Shown: positions 10,024-22,180, numbered from the stretch's first letter. The stretch is 64,000 nt of DNA from Erinaceus europaeus (GCF_950295315.1 NC_080175.1:84385566-84449565), one strand, 5' to 3'. Made by a program: numbers and translations. The notes: generated by a model not told the origin, from the letters alone.

Positions 10024-10179
10024 GGGTACAAGCCATGGATGGAGGGTCTTTGTCTGCTCGGAAGTAATTATTCTCACACCTGCAGTTCACTGAACCATCT
10101 TCATGAGTAGAACTGTGAGGTGGGCACTTGGCACATTTCAAGTCACCATCAGAAGCCTTGTAGAACCCTGGTCGACAAG
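10024..10179 (-). CDS. EPHA3: EPHA3 exon 4: end of the cysteine-rich (EGF-like) linker
   Basis: This internal coding exon is read from 10179 to 10024. The acceptor is GTGTTTGTAG|CTTGTCGACC and the donor GCTTGTACCC|GTGAGT. It is 156 nt and phase 1-1. With one base from exon 3 it translates from ACRPGFYKASDGDLKCAKCP through HSSTHEDGSVNCRCENNYF to DPPSMACT, the tail of the cysteine-rich region between the ephrin-binding domain and the first FN3 repeat. The six cysteines in CRPG, KCAKC, NCRC and MACT spacing form the conserved disulfide ladder of Eph receptors. No stops or indels are seen. A few substitutions relative to human EPHA3 (for example around KASDGDLK) are consistent with a different mammalian order. 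Exon 3, with the ephrin-binding domain, must lie beyond position 64000 on this strand. Confidence 0.97.
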
Positions 10180-11468
10180 CTACAAACACAATGACCCATT
10201 TTAAGTTCTGTGAAACTTTAAAAATGTAGTTTCAAAAATAAGTACAGCATATTTTTAGGATATTGTGTCATGCATTCATTACAAACATTAATCCTTTTTC
10301 CCCACCCAGAGTCAACAGAAGCAAATAGTGTGGTCCAGTGTAGTTTTTCCACAAATACATTTGAATTTGCACCAAATGTTAGAGGAAAAGAGAAACCCAG
10401 AGGACTTAGATTGTTTTGGCACTAGAGTGTGATGAAATTTACAGCTCATGTTTTCACAGCTTTGCTTGGCATTGGAATATTTGTGGAGAAAATAAAGCAA
10501 AGCCATGTCATGATGTAGCCATTCCCTACTTGAACATGAGGCAATGTGTACATTATCAGCACGGCAGTTAGCATATATCACAGACTTGCTTTCTGGCTTT
10601 CTCACTGGGTTTTGCATATACTATTTTAAGCCCAGAAATTGTAAGCAACTGATGGGAGGACCCAGAGCTTTATCATTATTTTGAGACTCCAATACATTAT
10701 TTTTAATGAACTAAGAATGGTACTTAGTAGTGTCACTTTTTAGTGCTATGGCAAAGTTCTAAAATATATATTTAAATATATTCCTTGGCTATAAAAATGT
10801 GCATATGTATTACTTATGGAGGTACAGCTTCCATTTAATCTAATATACTTTGTGAATTATTACTTTTGATTTAGTAGTGGATACTTTACTTCATAGTTGA
10901 TACAAGAACTATAAAAATTCCATCATTATTTCTTAGTTTCATACTATATTACATGATTTGAACAAATTAAATGGTATGAACATATAAAGTTATTAAAGTA
11001 ATGAGGGAAAATCTTTCATTTTTATAATATCAATTACATATGTGAATATGTACATGTATAAATATATATGTGTGTGTGCATATATAATTAAATTATTTTT
11101 TACCAAACACTAATTTTAATTTATTGAGGAAAATACTGATTTACAGGATTACTATTGTGATAATGGTCCATTTCAAGGCTTCTTCAAGATAAGTATCAGT
11201 ACATTTCACCTCCAGCCAAAACATCCTCTTGTTTCACCATAAGGACTTAGGTTCCCAAGTAAATGGAAAATTTGAAAAACAAACAAACAAACAAACAAAA
11301 AACCTCAGTTATCTTCTTACTGTATGGGAAAATACTTGAATAAAATGATTTTTAAACCCATTGAACTTGTCGTTAAACATTGATTTCATGTCCATTTAGT
11401 AATCACTGCCTATTTTATTGGTTTTAAAGCAATATACCTCCACAGCTGTATTTAATCTGATATTCAGT
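10180..11468. other. Unique intron DNA near exon 4
   Basis: No recognisable interspersed repeat in 1.3 kb. A mixed TATA/TG low-complexity stretch lies at about 11036-11090 and a (CAAA)n run at about 11277-11300. A 101-codon minus-strand open frame at 10312-10617 has no family resemblance. Confidence 0.6.
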
Positions 11469-11483
11469 TAAAAATGTTATACT

Positions 11484-11642
11484 TGGGTGGGGGTAAATAG
11501 TATAATGGTTATGCAAAGAGAATTTCATGCCTGAGGATCCAAAGTCCCAGTTTCAGTCTCCTGCACCACCATAAGCCAGAGCTGAGCAGTGTTCTGGTAA
11601 AATAACAATAATAATAATAAGAAGAAGAATGAACGAATAAAA
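11484..11642 (+). mobile_element. SINE-C, 15-bp TSD
   Basis: TAAATAGTATAATGGTTATG head, CATGCCTGAGGATCC, a B-box-like CAGTTTCAGTCTCC, CATAAGCCAGAGCTGAGCAG and an AATAATAATAAGAAGAAG tail. The perfect TSD TAAAAATGTTATACT lies at 11469-11483 and 11643-11657, proving SINE-C is a retrotransposed unit. Confidence 0.93.
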
Positions 11643-11877
11643 TAAAAATGTTATACTCTTTCATTTGACTCAATGTCAGAATTACATTGATAACTGGAAT
11701 CATACTGGGAACCCTAACAAGAAATCTCTTGACATTTTCTTAAGGAAAAAATTCAGGTTCCAAAATTTAAGTTTTCTCTAGGTCAATATCAAAAGTCAAT
11801 AATTTCTTAAATCTCTAATATTCAATTTCAATGCTATATTGAAATTAGATTGCTTAACACACATAGAATAAGACTTA

Positions 11878-12058
11878 TATATTATTTGCAAAGTAAAGGA
11901 CTCTGGGCAGGAGGGGATGGGGGGGGTTCCAGCCCTGATACATGATGGTGGAGGAGGACCTGTCCTGGGGGTGACTGTGTCTTATAGAAAACAGAGAAAT
12001 TTTACACATGTACCAACAATCGCATTCACTGTAAGCTATTAATCCCATCAATAAAAAA
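11878..12058 (+). repeat. L1-type 3' tail, older copy
   Basis: GGACTCTGGGCAGGAGGGGA, ACATGATGGTGGAGGAGGAC, AAAACAGAGAAATTTTACAC and TATTAATCCCATCAATAAAA match the element at 59377-59580. Assignment to an L1 3'-UTR is an inference from its 3'-terminal A-rich end and copy pattern. Confidence 0.6.
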
Positions 12059-12309
12059 TTCAAAAATTTTATAGAAACTTCACATTATTAATAACAAGCT
12101 ATTCAAGTGAAACTATTCTGGGCCTCAAAGGTAAATTATTTTTTTAAAAAACTTGTTTTCTTACTGACTGTTTCTTGAAAAATACTCTGCCACAAGAAAT
12201 ACACTGAGGAGATGAACAATCAAAATAATTTAAAATTGTAGCAATCATTCATCTAGTCTTACGGCTTCTAAGAATGGTTGCCCTCAGAGCATTTTAGATT
12301 TTCTGGTTG

Positions 12310-12485
12310 ATTTATTTACTTCAAGAGAGAGAAAGAGGTGAGAGAGACACAGCATACTGTTCAGGCATATGATACCCTGGTATCATATTAGGGGTCTCAC
12401 ACATTCACATCCTTTGCTCTCTGTCTGAACCCTGTTCTTTGTTACAAGGACCATTTTACACTTAACTGGACTATCTAGCTCCAGA
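12310..12485 (-). repeat. SINE-E, minus orientation, diverged
   Basis: TTTATTTACTTCAAGAGAGA, then an AG-rich stretch, GCATACTGTTCAGGCATATG and GGGGTCTCACACATTCACAT form the reverse complement of a tRNA-like SINE with a purine-rich tail. Confidence 0.5.
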
Positions 12486-12853
12486 ATGCTAGCCACTGAA
12501 ATAAATGATATTGCCCTAATAAGCAAACATGAATTAGGATTGTGAACTTCTAAGCACTGTCTTTGGGCACATTAACTAGATACTTCCAATTATAACTTAT
12601 TTTATATTATTACGGGGGAGTATTAAATAAAGCGTAAATAAACAATGAGCTTGAATTCTGGTTTCAGTTTAGGTCATCACTGAAGACCTTAACTGTGCAA
12701 GAGGGTATTGATGAGTCTTTAAACCATTAAGACTCAAGGCTCCAATGTACTTTGCTATTTTGTCTACTTGATGTTTTCCAGTGTGCTTTGATTTGAACTT
12801 TTTATGCTTTTGTAATATTTAGCATAAAGGGATTTTTAAATAATCATTTTTAT

Positions 12854-13086
12854 AAATATTTATTTATTTATTCCCTTTTGTTGCCCTTGTTGTTTTATTG
12901 TTGTAGTTATTCATGTTGTCATTGTTGTTGGGTAGGACAGAGAGAAATGGAGGGTGGGGGAGACAGAGAGGGAGAGAGAAAGATAGACACCTGCAGACCT
13001 GCTTCACAGCCTGTGAAGCGATTCCCCTGCAGGTGGGCAGCTGGGAACTTGAACTGGGATCCTTACACAGGCCCTTGCACTTTGTG
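12854..13086 (-). mobile_element. SINE-A, 5'-truncated, 9-bp TSD
   Basis: A reverse-complement SINE-A tail (TATTTATTTATTCCCTTTTG), body (CCTGCAGACCTGCTTCACAG) and B-box region. The tRNA head is missing. CATTTTTAT lies at both 12845-12853 and 13087-13095. Confidence 0.85.
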
Positions 13087-13154
13087 CATTTTTATTAATA
13101 TTATGAATGGCTATACAATGTCATACTTGAATAAAGGACAAAATAGCCATATAG

Positions 13155-13395
13155 TCACTTTCTTTATTATTATTATTATTTTATTATTCTTGCCTCCAGG
13201 GTTATCGCTAGGGCTTGGTGCCTGCACTATGAATCCACTGCTCCTGGAAGTCATTTTTTCCCTTTTATTGCCTTGGTTGTTTATCGTTGTTGTTGTTATT
13301 ATTGTTGTTGTTGTCACTGATGTCATTGTTGTTGGATAGGACAGAGAAATTAAGAGAGCAGGGGAAGACAGAGAGGGGGAAGGAAAGACACCTGT
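13155..13395 (-). mobile_element. Composite-tail SINE, 5'-truncated
   Basis: Minus-strand copy: TTATTATTATTATTATTTTA, GCCTCCAGGGTTATCGCTAG and GAATCCACTGCTCCTGGAAG are the composite tail, then the GTTGTTGTT segment, GGACAGAGAAATTAAGAGAG and ACACCTG, where it stops abruptly. No clear TSD. Confidence 0.75.
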
Positions 13396-14660
13396 TAATC
13401 TAGAGTGAAGATCAATCCCATATAGCACTGTTATTTTAGGAACAGATTTCCAACATTGAATATGTGAGTGCAGATATATTTCATGTTACCCCACATTTCT
13501 CTTCTTGATAGATGAATTCTCAAGAAAAATTTAACATCATTTAGTAAAAGCACTGAATTGAGAATGAGTAAATGCTAGTCTTAACATAGTACCTTTAAGT
13601 AAATTTTATCTCAAAATTATTGACCAACTGTATCTCAAAATTACTGACTGAATATCTTCAAATTAGGATGCAGTAATTGGAATAGTCACTCCTCTATAAA
13701 TAAGTTTGAAGTTCTGGTTTGAGTAATTATGATGTATTCCCAGGTCAGACTAAAGACAAGAGTTATTTCATATTTATTATTTACAGAGTCTAATACATTT
13801 TCCAATACCTAGCAGTTGGTGAGATGCATTTTTAATGAATGGTTAAGCGGCAATAAATTGTTCTCTCTAGATTTTAATTCCTCATATATTTAATGGTATA
13901 TATTAACTAAATTGTCTTTAAACATTATTCAGAGTCGACAGTTGGGTACATTAATACATCATGTAACACAATACGCAGGATTTCTAGAATTATCTCCATA
14001 GGAAAAATGTAGCTTGACTTCATTACTGCTTTAAAGATTAGAATTAGCCATTGAAATTATAAAGTCACATAAGGGCAACAAGTCAAAGAAATGAAGGTTT
14101 CTCCTGACTTAAATAAACCTGGAAAAATAAATGATAGATTATTTTTTCCGTTATAATGATTTACTGCATCACATCCGTATGAACCAAAGGGCTTGCTGAT
14201 TTCATGATTGAATCAATTGAAAGATAAATTGACTGTCAAACACATTATTTCCTATTAGTGTAGTTTTATGTTAACTAATTGCATAAGAAAACTATGTTGT
14301 ACAATATTTTTATTTTGTGCACATTTTAGATAGAGTAGAATTTTTGGAAATTTGGAGGGTGTTTGGAGATAAGCTGAAAGTAAAATATTGATATGAACTA
14401 CTCTTTACTACTAAAAGGTAAGGTGATTTGATATTTTTCTCACATATCACAAGGGAAAGGAGGATACAATAAAAAATAGCACAAATTAAAGGAGAATACA
14501 TTTCTTTTCTGTTAGTATGCCCTGAGGTTTTTACTTGTATTTACTTATCTATCTTTGCTAATCTAGCACTTTGATCCTCATTAATAAATTCTGAATTAGT
14601 GAAGGTGTTCTGCCTTACTTACTGACCAAACCTCCAAATTTATTGAAAAGGCCACAGGAA
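13396..14660. other. Unique intron DNA
   Basis: AT-rich sequence without a recognisable element or coding signal. Confidence 0.6.
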
Positions 14661-14970
14661 TAGGGGGTTGGGTGGTGGAGCAATTGACTAAGCTCACAGG
14701 GTACAGTGTACAAGGACCTGGGTTTGAGTCCTGGTCCCCACTTGCAGGGGGAAAGCTTTATAAGCAGTGAAACAGATCTTCATGTGTCTTTCAGTCCCCT
14801 ATTCCCTCTTAATTTCTCAATCCCCCTTCCCTCTCAATTTCTCAATCCCCCTTCCCTCTCAATTTCTTCCCTTTCAATTTCATGTGTCTTTCAATCCCCC
14901 CTCCCCTCTCAATTTCTAGCTGTCTCTAGCCAATAAATAAATAAAGATAATAATTTTAAAGTAAAAAAAA
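14661..14970 (+). mobile_element. SINE-B with an expanded pyrimidine minisatellite
   Basis: A diverged SINE-B head (GGGTTGGGTGGTGGAGCAAT), TGGGTTTGAGTCCTGG B box and CCCCACTTGCAGGGGG body. The pyrimidine segment at about 14795-14925 is a run of imperfect repeats around CTCAATTTCTCAATCCCCC, and GTGTCTTTCA recurs. The tail is AATAAATAAATAAAGATAAT. The repeats make this copy about 100 bp longer than its relatives. Confidence 0.8.
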
Positions 14971-15179
14971 AGCCACCGAGTAGTCCACAGTGGTACAAAA
15001 ATAAGGAAGTCCTTCCTAAATGTAGTGTTCCATTGAGAAAAACAAAAATTATGAATAAATAATAAAAGGAAGCACAAATAATACCAATTGGTGTTGAATG
15101 AATTAGTGATATTTTGGGAAACTTGCTGAGCACATATTTCTAAAGAGGTAACAATAACACAGGAACTTAATAATAAGGG

Positions 15180-16270
15180 TCAACAGTGAGGTAAAATGAA
15201 CGGCCAGCTTGGATAAACACTTTTTAAAGTATAAAATACGGAGGATTATGAGCACTAACTTTACAATGAATAATAATTATAGAAGAGATTCAAGATAGAA
15301 TCTTGGCTTCATTCCCAAAACACAGAGCACACTTTTCCTCTAAGTTGTAATTGATGGGTTTGAGCTAAGCTGATACAGAAAATGGATAAAGTTACCATAG
15401 TGAAAGGAAAACAAATGCACTTAGTAAACTATGGTGGCTACTGCTGAAAGAAGCTGGACAGCCTTTCAAGTGCAAAGTGAATTTTGTCTCCAGCTGACTA
15501 ATGTGGTTGACTTTTAAGAGAAAACATGGTCTTAATTAAGGGTTAAAAGGCTCATTTCAATTTGAATTAACTTTAAATTAAAAAGAAAAATAAAGCTGTT
15601 GGTAAATAAGGCTCTTTCAGTATTCAGACTTAGCTCATATATATACACAGGGCTATATTATCAATTCCCAGCCATAAACACAACAAACTAATGACCAGAA
15701 CCAGCACTGACTAAACAGATGATTTCCTGGCTTTGCAATTCCAAGCCTGACAGGGTCTATTAGCTGCTGCAAGGTCAAAGCAACTGTTTATACCCCAAAT
15801 GAGCTGCACTCCACAATCTTACAGGAACTCTATTCTTAGCCATTTGAATAGAGGTACAATGCTTCAAAACATTTCAATACACTGGAAGTGGCTACTGTTC
15901 TTTAGTCATTAAACCCTGCCTTCAATGTTCAGCATTTACAAAGTAATCAAATGTTTTTTTTTTTCTTCTGTTCACTGTTCAATAAAAGAGCCCAAGGCTA
16001 AATGCCACCACACCATTAAACACAACAGAATTAATCACAATTTAGTATGACCTAGAGATAGGTTAGTAACAAGGCTTCATTGTGTTGTTTTGCCATCAGG
16101 TTTAGCAAGACAGGTGTGTGTAACACTGAAATACGTCCAGTGTATTTTAACCACAAAGGAAATTTTGAAACACTCCTTGGAAGGAGACTGTGCTTTGCCA
16201 ACTTCTCAGCTGTCTGCTATTTTCAAGGAATAAGTATGTCCTACCAGCTGAATATGTAAAATTTATTCTA
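15180..16270. other. Repeat-free stretch, candidate conserved non-coding element
   Basis: About 1.1 kb without any SINE, L1 or microsatellite, in a window where an element appears every 1-2 kb. It has several homeodomain-type TAATTA/TTAATTA cores (for example in CTTAATTAAGGG near 15530) and moderate complexity. Conservation cannot be seen from one sequence; this is a candidate only. Confidence 0.35.
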
Positions 16271-17916
16271 CATCATCATCACCAAAGAATTATATCTAAT
16301 ACAGAAATCCATAAATACATTGGGATATGTATATGATAAGCAGGTAGATATTGAAAAGAGAAAGAGAAAGAGAGAATATTAAATGGAAAACCATTTTTTA
16401 TGGTCTGTTATTATGGTGAATGTAAAAGCATGGCTCCCAAATCTATATACTGAGGATGATATACTGAGAGAGGCAACCTGAAAACACTACTCAAAATAAT
16501 GCCAGGAAAAACTTTTCAGCCTCAAATAATAACATTACAAAGTCCAAGAGAACCAATCTTAGGAAAGGATTTTGGAGGATGCAAATCACTTCTAAGTCTA
16601 AATATGCCCTCCTGTAGACTAGTTCTATTGGACACAGAGCTAGAGCACATGGAGGTCACCATTATCAGCTAATTTCAGAATGGAGTTGCCATAATAATAT
16701 TTTGGTTGCCCAGGCTAAGAGTTTAAGATACAAATCATTAAAACCTTAATGCTATTTCCACATGGATACACACACACACACACGCACGCACACACACGCA
16801 CACACACGCACACACAATTAAATCCTTTGTATATTTTCATAACTATAATGGGAAATTAGAATAAATAATTAGAGGTAGCTAAATTATGCATGTCCTATAT
16901 TTTCACAAAGAAATTATATCTTCACATGCATGATGATAGAGTTAAGTATTTCATAAGGAAACATGTTCATAATATGTTTTGGGAAAATATAAAATATAAA
17001 ATAATACATATGAAACACTGCTCTTATAGTTTTTCTAAATTTACTTAATAATATCAATTAATTAATGAAAAAAATCTTTAAAAAATAAAGACATCTAGAA
17101 GCAAAAATATCCTACAAATATGCCTAAAATCATACTTTAGCCAATTTATGCTGAAATGCTTCAGCATGCATGACGTTTAGATTTTGGTGCAGCTCATGTA
17201 AAGTATAAAACTAAAATACTTTCTCTATGCTGGACTTACATCTTCACATTTATGTTGCTCTCTCTCTCTCTTAGGCTACACACACAGGGTCACATTCACT
17301 ATAATCTCCTTTATTTTTTTCCTAATGTCCCTCTTTCTATTATATCATTATCTAGGAGTATGAAACAATATGGGGGGAGTTGTGGTTGACTGTAAATGTG
17401 GATAGTCTCAGTGGTAAGAATTTTTACTTTTCGATTAAATAGTTATGGCACCTCTTGGGAAAGGTTAAATTTTTTTTTTAAAGCAATTTTTAAAAATCTT
17501 AAATTTAAAGCCCCATGAAAGATGAGGAAAAAACCCGTGAATAATGCAAGACACAATACAAAAGGATTTGCTCATTTAATTATATCATTCATGGTTAAAT
17601 CTCCAAAAGGGAATTCCATCAAAAATTTTGAATAATGGTGGAATCACTGTATTTCATAGAAGATTCTTTAAATTGGCTTTAGTTTTTAGAAAGCTCATTT
17701 AATAGTAATATCAAATTCTTTTCTGAGGAATTATTTCTCCATTTTTTTTATAAGAAACTTGATTACTTTACTTTGTCATAGTAACTCTTGTTTCCTACAA
17801 CACTATCTTGGCTTCTGTTTAGCTAGATCAATGGCTCTGCTGAAATGAAAGTGTAGCCACTGTGAACAGAGAATGCCTTATTGTTGAAAGTCTGCTAGAA
17901 AAATATTTTTGCTGGT
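16271..17916. other. Unique intron DNA with a (CA)n microsatellite
   Basis: Unique sequence except for an interrupted CA/CG repeat at 16768-16816 and an AGAGAAAG run at about 16357-16375. Confidence 0.6.
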
Positions 17917-18168
17917 TCATCCACTACCCTGCCAACCAATACTTGATATGTAAAGTTTAACAGTGGTAGTATGCTGTGCAATTTCACTATGGTTAAACAT
18001 GAATTTCTCTATTGACTGGTTAAGTTGATGATGTTTTCTGATGCTTACTGGCCATTCTTTAGTAAAATGCCTGTTCATATTTATTGCCCATAAAACTGAG
18101 TTATTTGTGTTACTAACAAAAGATATTTGTGACCTGGATATTTTCTGTGGAACTAGCCTATTTACCAT
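17917..18168 (-). repeat. Old L1 ORF2 fragment
   Basis: Minus-strand translation contains WAINMNRHFTKE, then about 30 residues later HTTTVKLYISS and GWQGSG. This matches the spacing of the L1 ORF2p C-terminal segment (MNRHFxKE ... YHLTPVRM ... CWRGCG). It is heavily diverged, so it is an ancient L1. Confidence 0.65.
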
Positions 18169-19014
18169 AGAATAAATTTTCTAATTTCTCTAGATGATCA
18201 GCTAAAATAGGATTTTTATTATGCAGGGAAATTATTTATATATTATAGATTTATATATAATTATAAATTATAAAGTTTACAATAAAAGATAAAAAGAAAA
18301 ATGCAATTCCACTTCCCTGATTTATTCTGTTAGACTTATAGGACAGCCCTTCATTACACATACCTGAAGTCTGTAATTAAACACTTCTATTTTGTAGAAG
18401 CTAAACTCATCGCTTCAGGGGAATTGTAATTGTTGTCTATCTACAACTCATTAGTTCAAAAGTTCTTTTCTTCATTATACAAATTCCTCTTCTTGCTGTT
18501 TCATTCTCCCCAAACTGAGAATATTTTACTTTTGGCTAAAATATCTACAAGTAAACTCTTACAAACTTGGCTGGCATTTACTGTATCTTACCTTCACTTC
18601 TTGAAGTAGCCTTCATTAACTGATTTTCAAAACATATCAGACTTTGAAGTTTTAAAGTTTTCTTGAATCTTTCTCTCAGTACAAATTGTTAAAGTGTTAC
18701 TGATACTTTCAACTTTCAGCCACTTGTCCAAATCTGTACTATGTTGGTACTGACCAATGTCTCCTTTGTCTCTTAGTTTTTCTGACAGTTAGTGAGAACT
18801 AAAAGGCTAGAGCTATTAGCCTAAATCCAAAGAGATGAGTATCCAGATTACCAAAACCACATTCACATATGGCAATCATTGGCAGACTCTTTTTGTTGAT
18901 GATAGCATTATTTAAAAAACCCAAGGAATACTTGAATAATTCTTTGGTGCCAAATCGGAAACTCTTCTGAATAAGATAAGCACTGACTGCTTTTATACAG
19001 TTATTGCTTTTTAA
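18169..19014. other. Unique intron DNA
   Basis: Nothing recognisable. It may include further decayed L1 next to 18168. Confidence 0.5.
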
Positions 19015-19288
19015 AATTTTTAAATATTTATTTATTTACTTATTCCCTTTTGTTTTATTGTTGTAGTTATTATTATTGTCATTGTTGTTGGATAGGACAG
19101 AGAGAAATGGAGAGAGGAGGGAAAGACAGAGAGGGGGAGAGAAAGTTAGACACCTGCAGACCTGCTTCACTGCTTGTGAAATGACTCCCTTGCAGGTGGG
19201 GAGCCGGGGACTGGAACTGGGATCCTTACACTGGTCTTTGCGCTTTTTACCACCGGCCTTTAACTCGCTGCACTACTGCCCGATTCCC
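19015..19288 (-). mobile_element. SINE-A, full length
   Basis: A complete reverse-complement copy: AATATTTATTTATTTACTTA tail, GTTGTAGTTATTATT, GGACAGAGAGAAATGGAGAG, body, GGATCCTTACACTGG, and the head complement CTGCACTACTGCCCGATTCCC. No clear TSD, as both flanks are T/A-rich. Confidence 0.9.
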
Positions 19289-19384
19289 AACTTTTTTAAA
19301 AGTACTTTTGTAATGAAGCAAGTGTATGGAAATAGGTTATGGCACACAATTTTAAATACTACTAGCATTGGTGATTTAACTTTA

Positions 19385-19886
19385 CATCAGAAAACACCTA
19401 GAATTGCCAAAAGAATCTTGAGGAAAAGAAACAGGAATGGAGGCATCACACTCCCACATCTCAAGCTATATTATAAGGCCATCATCATCAAAACAGTCTA
19501 GTACTGGAACAAAAATATGCAAACAGACCAGTGGAACAGAATTGAAAGCCCAGATCTAAACCCCCACACCTATATTCATCTAATATTTGATAAGGGGGCC
19601 CAAAGTATTAAATGGAGGAAGGAGACTCTCTTCAATAAATGGTGCTGGGAAAACTGGGTTGAAGCATGCAGAAGAATGAAACTGAACCACCTTATCTCAT
19701 CAGAAACAAAAATCAACTCCAAATGGATCAAGGGCATGATGTTAGACCTGAAACTATCAAATACTTAGAGGAAAACATTGGTGGAACACTTTCCCACCTA
19801 AACCTCAAGGACATCTTTAATGATACAAACCCAATTGCAAGGAAGATTAAAGCAGTAACTTTACAGCAATTTAAACCTTCGTATTA
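19385..19886 (+). pseudogene. L1 ORF2 C-terminal fragment
   Basis: Plus-strand translation gives [32 protein letters not shown], then after a stop DQWNRIESPDLNPHTYIHL and FDKGAQ, LFNKWCWENWVEACRRMKLN, TKINSKWIKGM and EENIGGTLSHLNLKDIF. This matches the region of LINE-1 ORF2p after the reverse transcriptase (GGITLP..KLYYKA, DQWNR, FNKWCWENW). It has at least one in-frame stop (near 19500) and one frameshift (near 19750), and is truncated at both ends. Confidence 0.92.
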
Positions 19887-20755
19887 AGATAGTTAAGTTC
19901 CATACTACATAAAATATAATAGATATCAATTAACAGAAGTCTCTATGGCTTAGAACTAAATATCTTTGTGACAGGAACAATAGCTCATATCTATAAATAA
20001 CATTTCTTTAGGTGTTTTAATATCACCTATACATAATATTTTAAGTAATATTTGTTGTCTTTTAATTTTAAGGGCATTACAAAGTAGAGTCTCTTTCTGT
20101 TAAATGTTAATTGATTCACTATTATAATATAATATAATAACCTATTTAAACTTTAAATTTATTCTTTTATCCAAACTTGTTTATAAGATGCTATTGTATT
20201 CTTTTCTGTTTCTTGCTAAGCTTGTACCAGTTACTCAGAATCACTTGGTAGTAAATTGGAAATTTTTCAGACTCACAGGAATCAGCAAATGATAATACTA
20301 TGACTATTGTAATGGAATAGTAAACATTTTAATGTAAGTGACAACTTAATGAAAAGGCTTTAAATATGTCCTAGAGCATAAATATTATATTTAATGTACA
20401 CATTTTGGTTTATTATTATTTAAATTTGAAATGTAAGCAATATTTCCTTATTCACCGCCACTCTTCCTTATAGGAGAAAGAGCCATCTAGCCATCTAGCC
20501 ATCTCAGATTAGGAGACATGGACCTGTGTTCTAGTTCTGACTGAAAAAAATCTAGCTGAGCAGTGTTTTATATTGCAGGAATTTGTCACAAATCTCATAG
20601 TGGAGCTGGACTTAACAACAGGCCATCTTCCTAAAAGTCACATGCTGCTTCTATTCCACTTGTAGCATAGAACTCTGAGTATCTAATATATAGTTCTTGG
20701 GTCAATTTAAACTGAGGTATATGTGACTTTTATAAAGTTTTTCTTTGTGGTTTAT
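19887..20755. other. Unique AT-rich intron DNA
   Basis: No gene or clear repeat. A short AGCCATCT triplication lies at about 20481-20505. Confidence 0.55.
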
Positions 20756-20870
20756 AGTTTACAAGATTCTAGGATTACAGGATATAGTTCCATACTGCAT
20801 CTACCACCAAAGTTCTGCACACGCCCCATCCTCCCTCCTCCCAGTGATAACATGTGCTTTTGATACATAT
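20756..20870 (-). repeat. L1 3'-UTR fragment, minus orientation
   Basis: GTTTACAAGATTCTAGGATT, ATAGTTCCATACTGCATCTA and CCACCAAAGTTCTGCACACG share the layout of 49441-49560 and of the antisense L1 end at 45055-45140 (TACAACTCCACACAATTCCC, ACCACCCAATCC). Confidence 0.55.
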
Positions 20871-20989
20871 TCTATTGCTAGCATTTTACTCTCTCTATAT
20901 GTGGCCCATATTGATATCTGGTAACAGTGTAACATGACAAACCAATAATATGAAACAAAACAGCTATTCTTTTTCAAATATATATAATC

Positions 20990-22009
20990 TATCATTCCTT
21001 TGCTTATCAGTCATTATAGCATAAAACATTCACTTTTCAGTGGGTAATTTCTGTCCCAGTAACTTCCTGGTAGTGTTTTGTCTTCAAAAGCTTGATCCTA
21101 TTTTAAGAATTGCATTTGCATATTACTTTATGAAGAAACTTACAGTAACTACTCACAAAGAGTTTGTTAATCATTACATGCAAAAAAACTGAGTTTAGTC
21201 AATAGCAATATGCTTAAATAATTCTGTTATCAATTTTCAGAAGTTGTGAGGAATTTACAAAAGTCTCATGTGACATTTATATATTGTCATTATTGGTAAC
21301 AGAATAATCAACAACTTAAACAATATTCAAATTAAGCACACGGGTAATGTTTAAATAAGGATTAAAAATTTTGTCATACAACTCTTTGACTTAGAAATTA
21401 TAGTCTACAGAATTGTCTTATTCAAAGTCCATATCACAGAATGAATACACCTTCTTATGTATTTAGCATCAGTCTCCCAGGATTGGAAGATGACACAAAG
21501 TGCTTCAGTGATTACACTGGAGAATACATTTCCCCTAAAGCAAAGATAATATCCGTGCAGCCACCTGTACTTTCTTATCTCAAGTTACTCTTTCATTTGC
21601 TGAATTTATATTCCTCTGTGACAACTATAACTTGAAAATTAAACACCTTTGGTACACCAGGGAATAGCATGAGATGAACACTATTCTGACCACAGCTGGA
21701 GACCACTGAAATGCTGCTACACCAAATAAAGTGAAAGGCTTGGGTGTCATAGGAGGGTTGTGGCAGGAATTTACACTTTTATTTCTATAAAATTTTCTAC
21801 TTTAATTTAAAGTATATGCATGTTTGTGTATTATTCTTCTAAATAATTTTAACAAAACGACTAGTAGAATATCAGAAATAAAAGACACACTTCTTATAAT
21901 TATGATTTTTCAATTTGAGATAATTTCTAAGGCTCAGAATTTGGAATATTTTAACATACTATTACTCAAACACATTTTATAAAGGCAAAAGACCCTGAAC
22001 TTATAATTA
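20990..22009. other. Unique intron DNA
   Basis: No recognisable feature. A 64-codon open frame at 21441-21635 shows no family signature. Confidence 0.55.
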
Positions 22010-22115
22010 TTATTTTATTTTACATGTAAGAGAGAAACACTGAGATTAAGAGTTAGCAAAGTACAGGAACGTCCCTTAAGCTATGTCACACATATTTGAT
22101 ACAGAGTTTAAACTT
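22010..22115 (-). repeat. Possible MIR remnant
   Basis: TTTTACATGTAAGAGAGAAA, CTGAGATTAAGAG, then TATGTCACACA and GAGTTTAAACTTGGACC resemble the antisense MIR core (fragments like GAAACTGAGG, GTCACACAG, GATTTGAACC). Weak. Confidence 0.4.
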
Positions 22116-22180
22116 GGACCAAGGGTCAAGGCAATGGAAGGCATGTACCTGAACAGGTGAACTATTTCCACCTTATCACT

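Noticed and set aside
10312..10617. 101-codon minus-strand ORF upstream of exon 4, considered as an alternative exon
   Set aside because: No splice-site pair in a compatible phase, no similarity to Eph receptors, and no other support.
12878..13428. ORFs of 105 and 153 codons with hydrophobic or poly-Thr runs
   Set aside because: They are translations of SINE tails (GTTGTTATT repeats) on either strand.
19385..19886. Retroviral pol fragment
   Set aside because: The GGITLP, KLYYKA, DQWNR and FNKWCWENW motifs are specific to the LINE-1 ORF2 C-terminal region.
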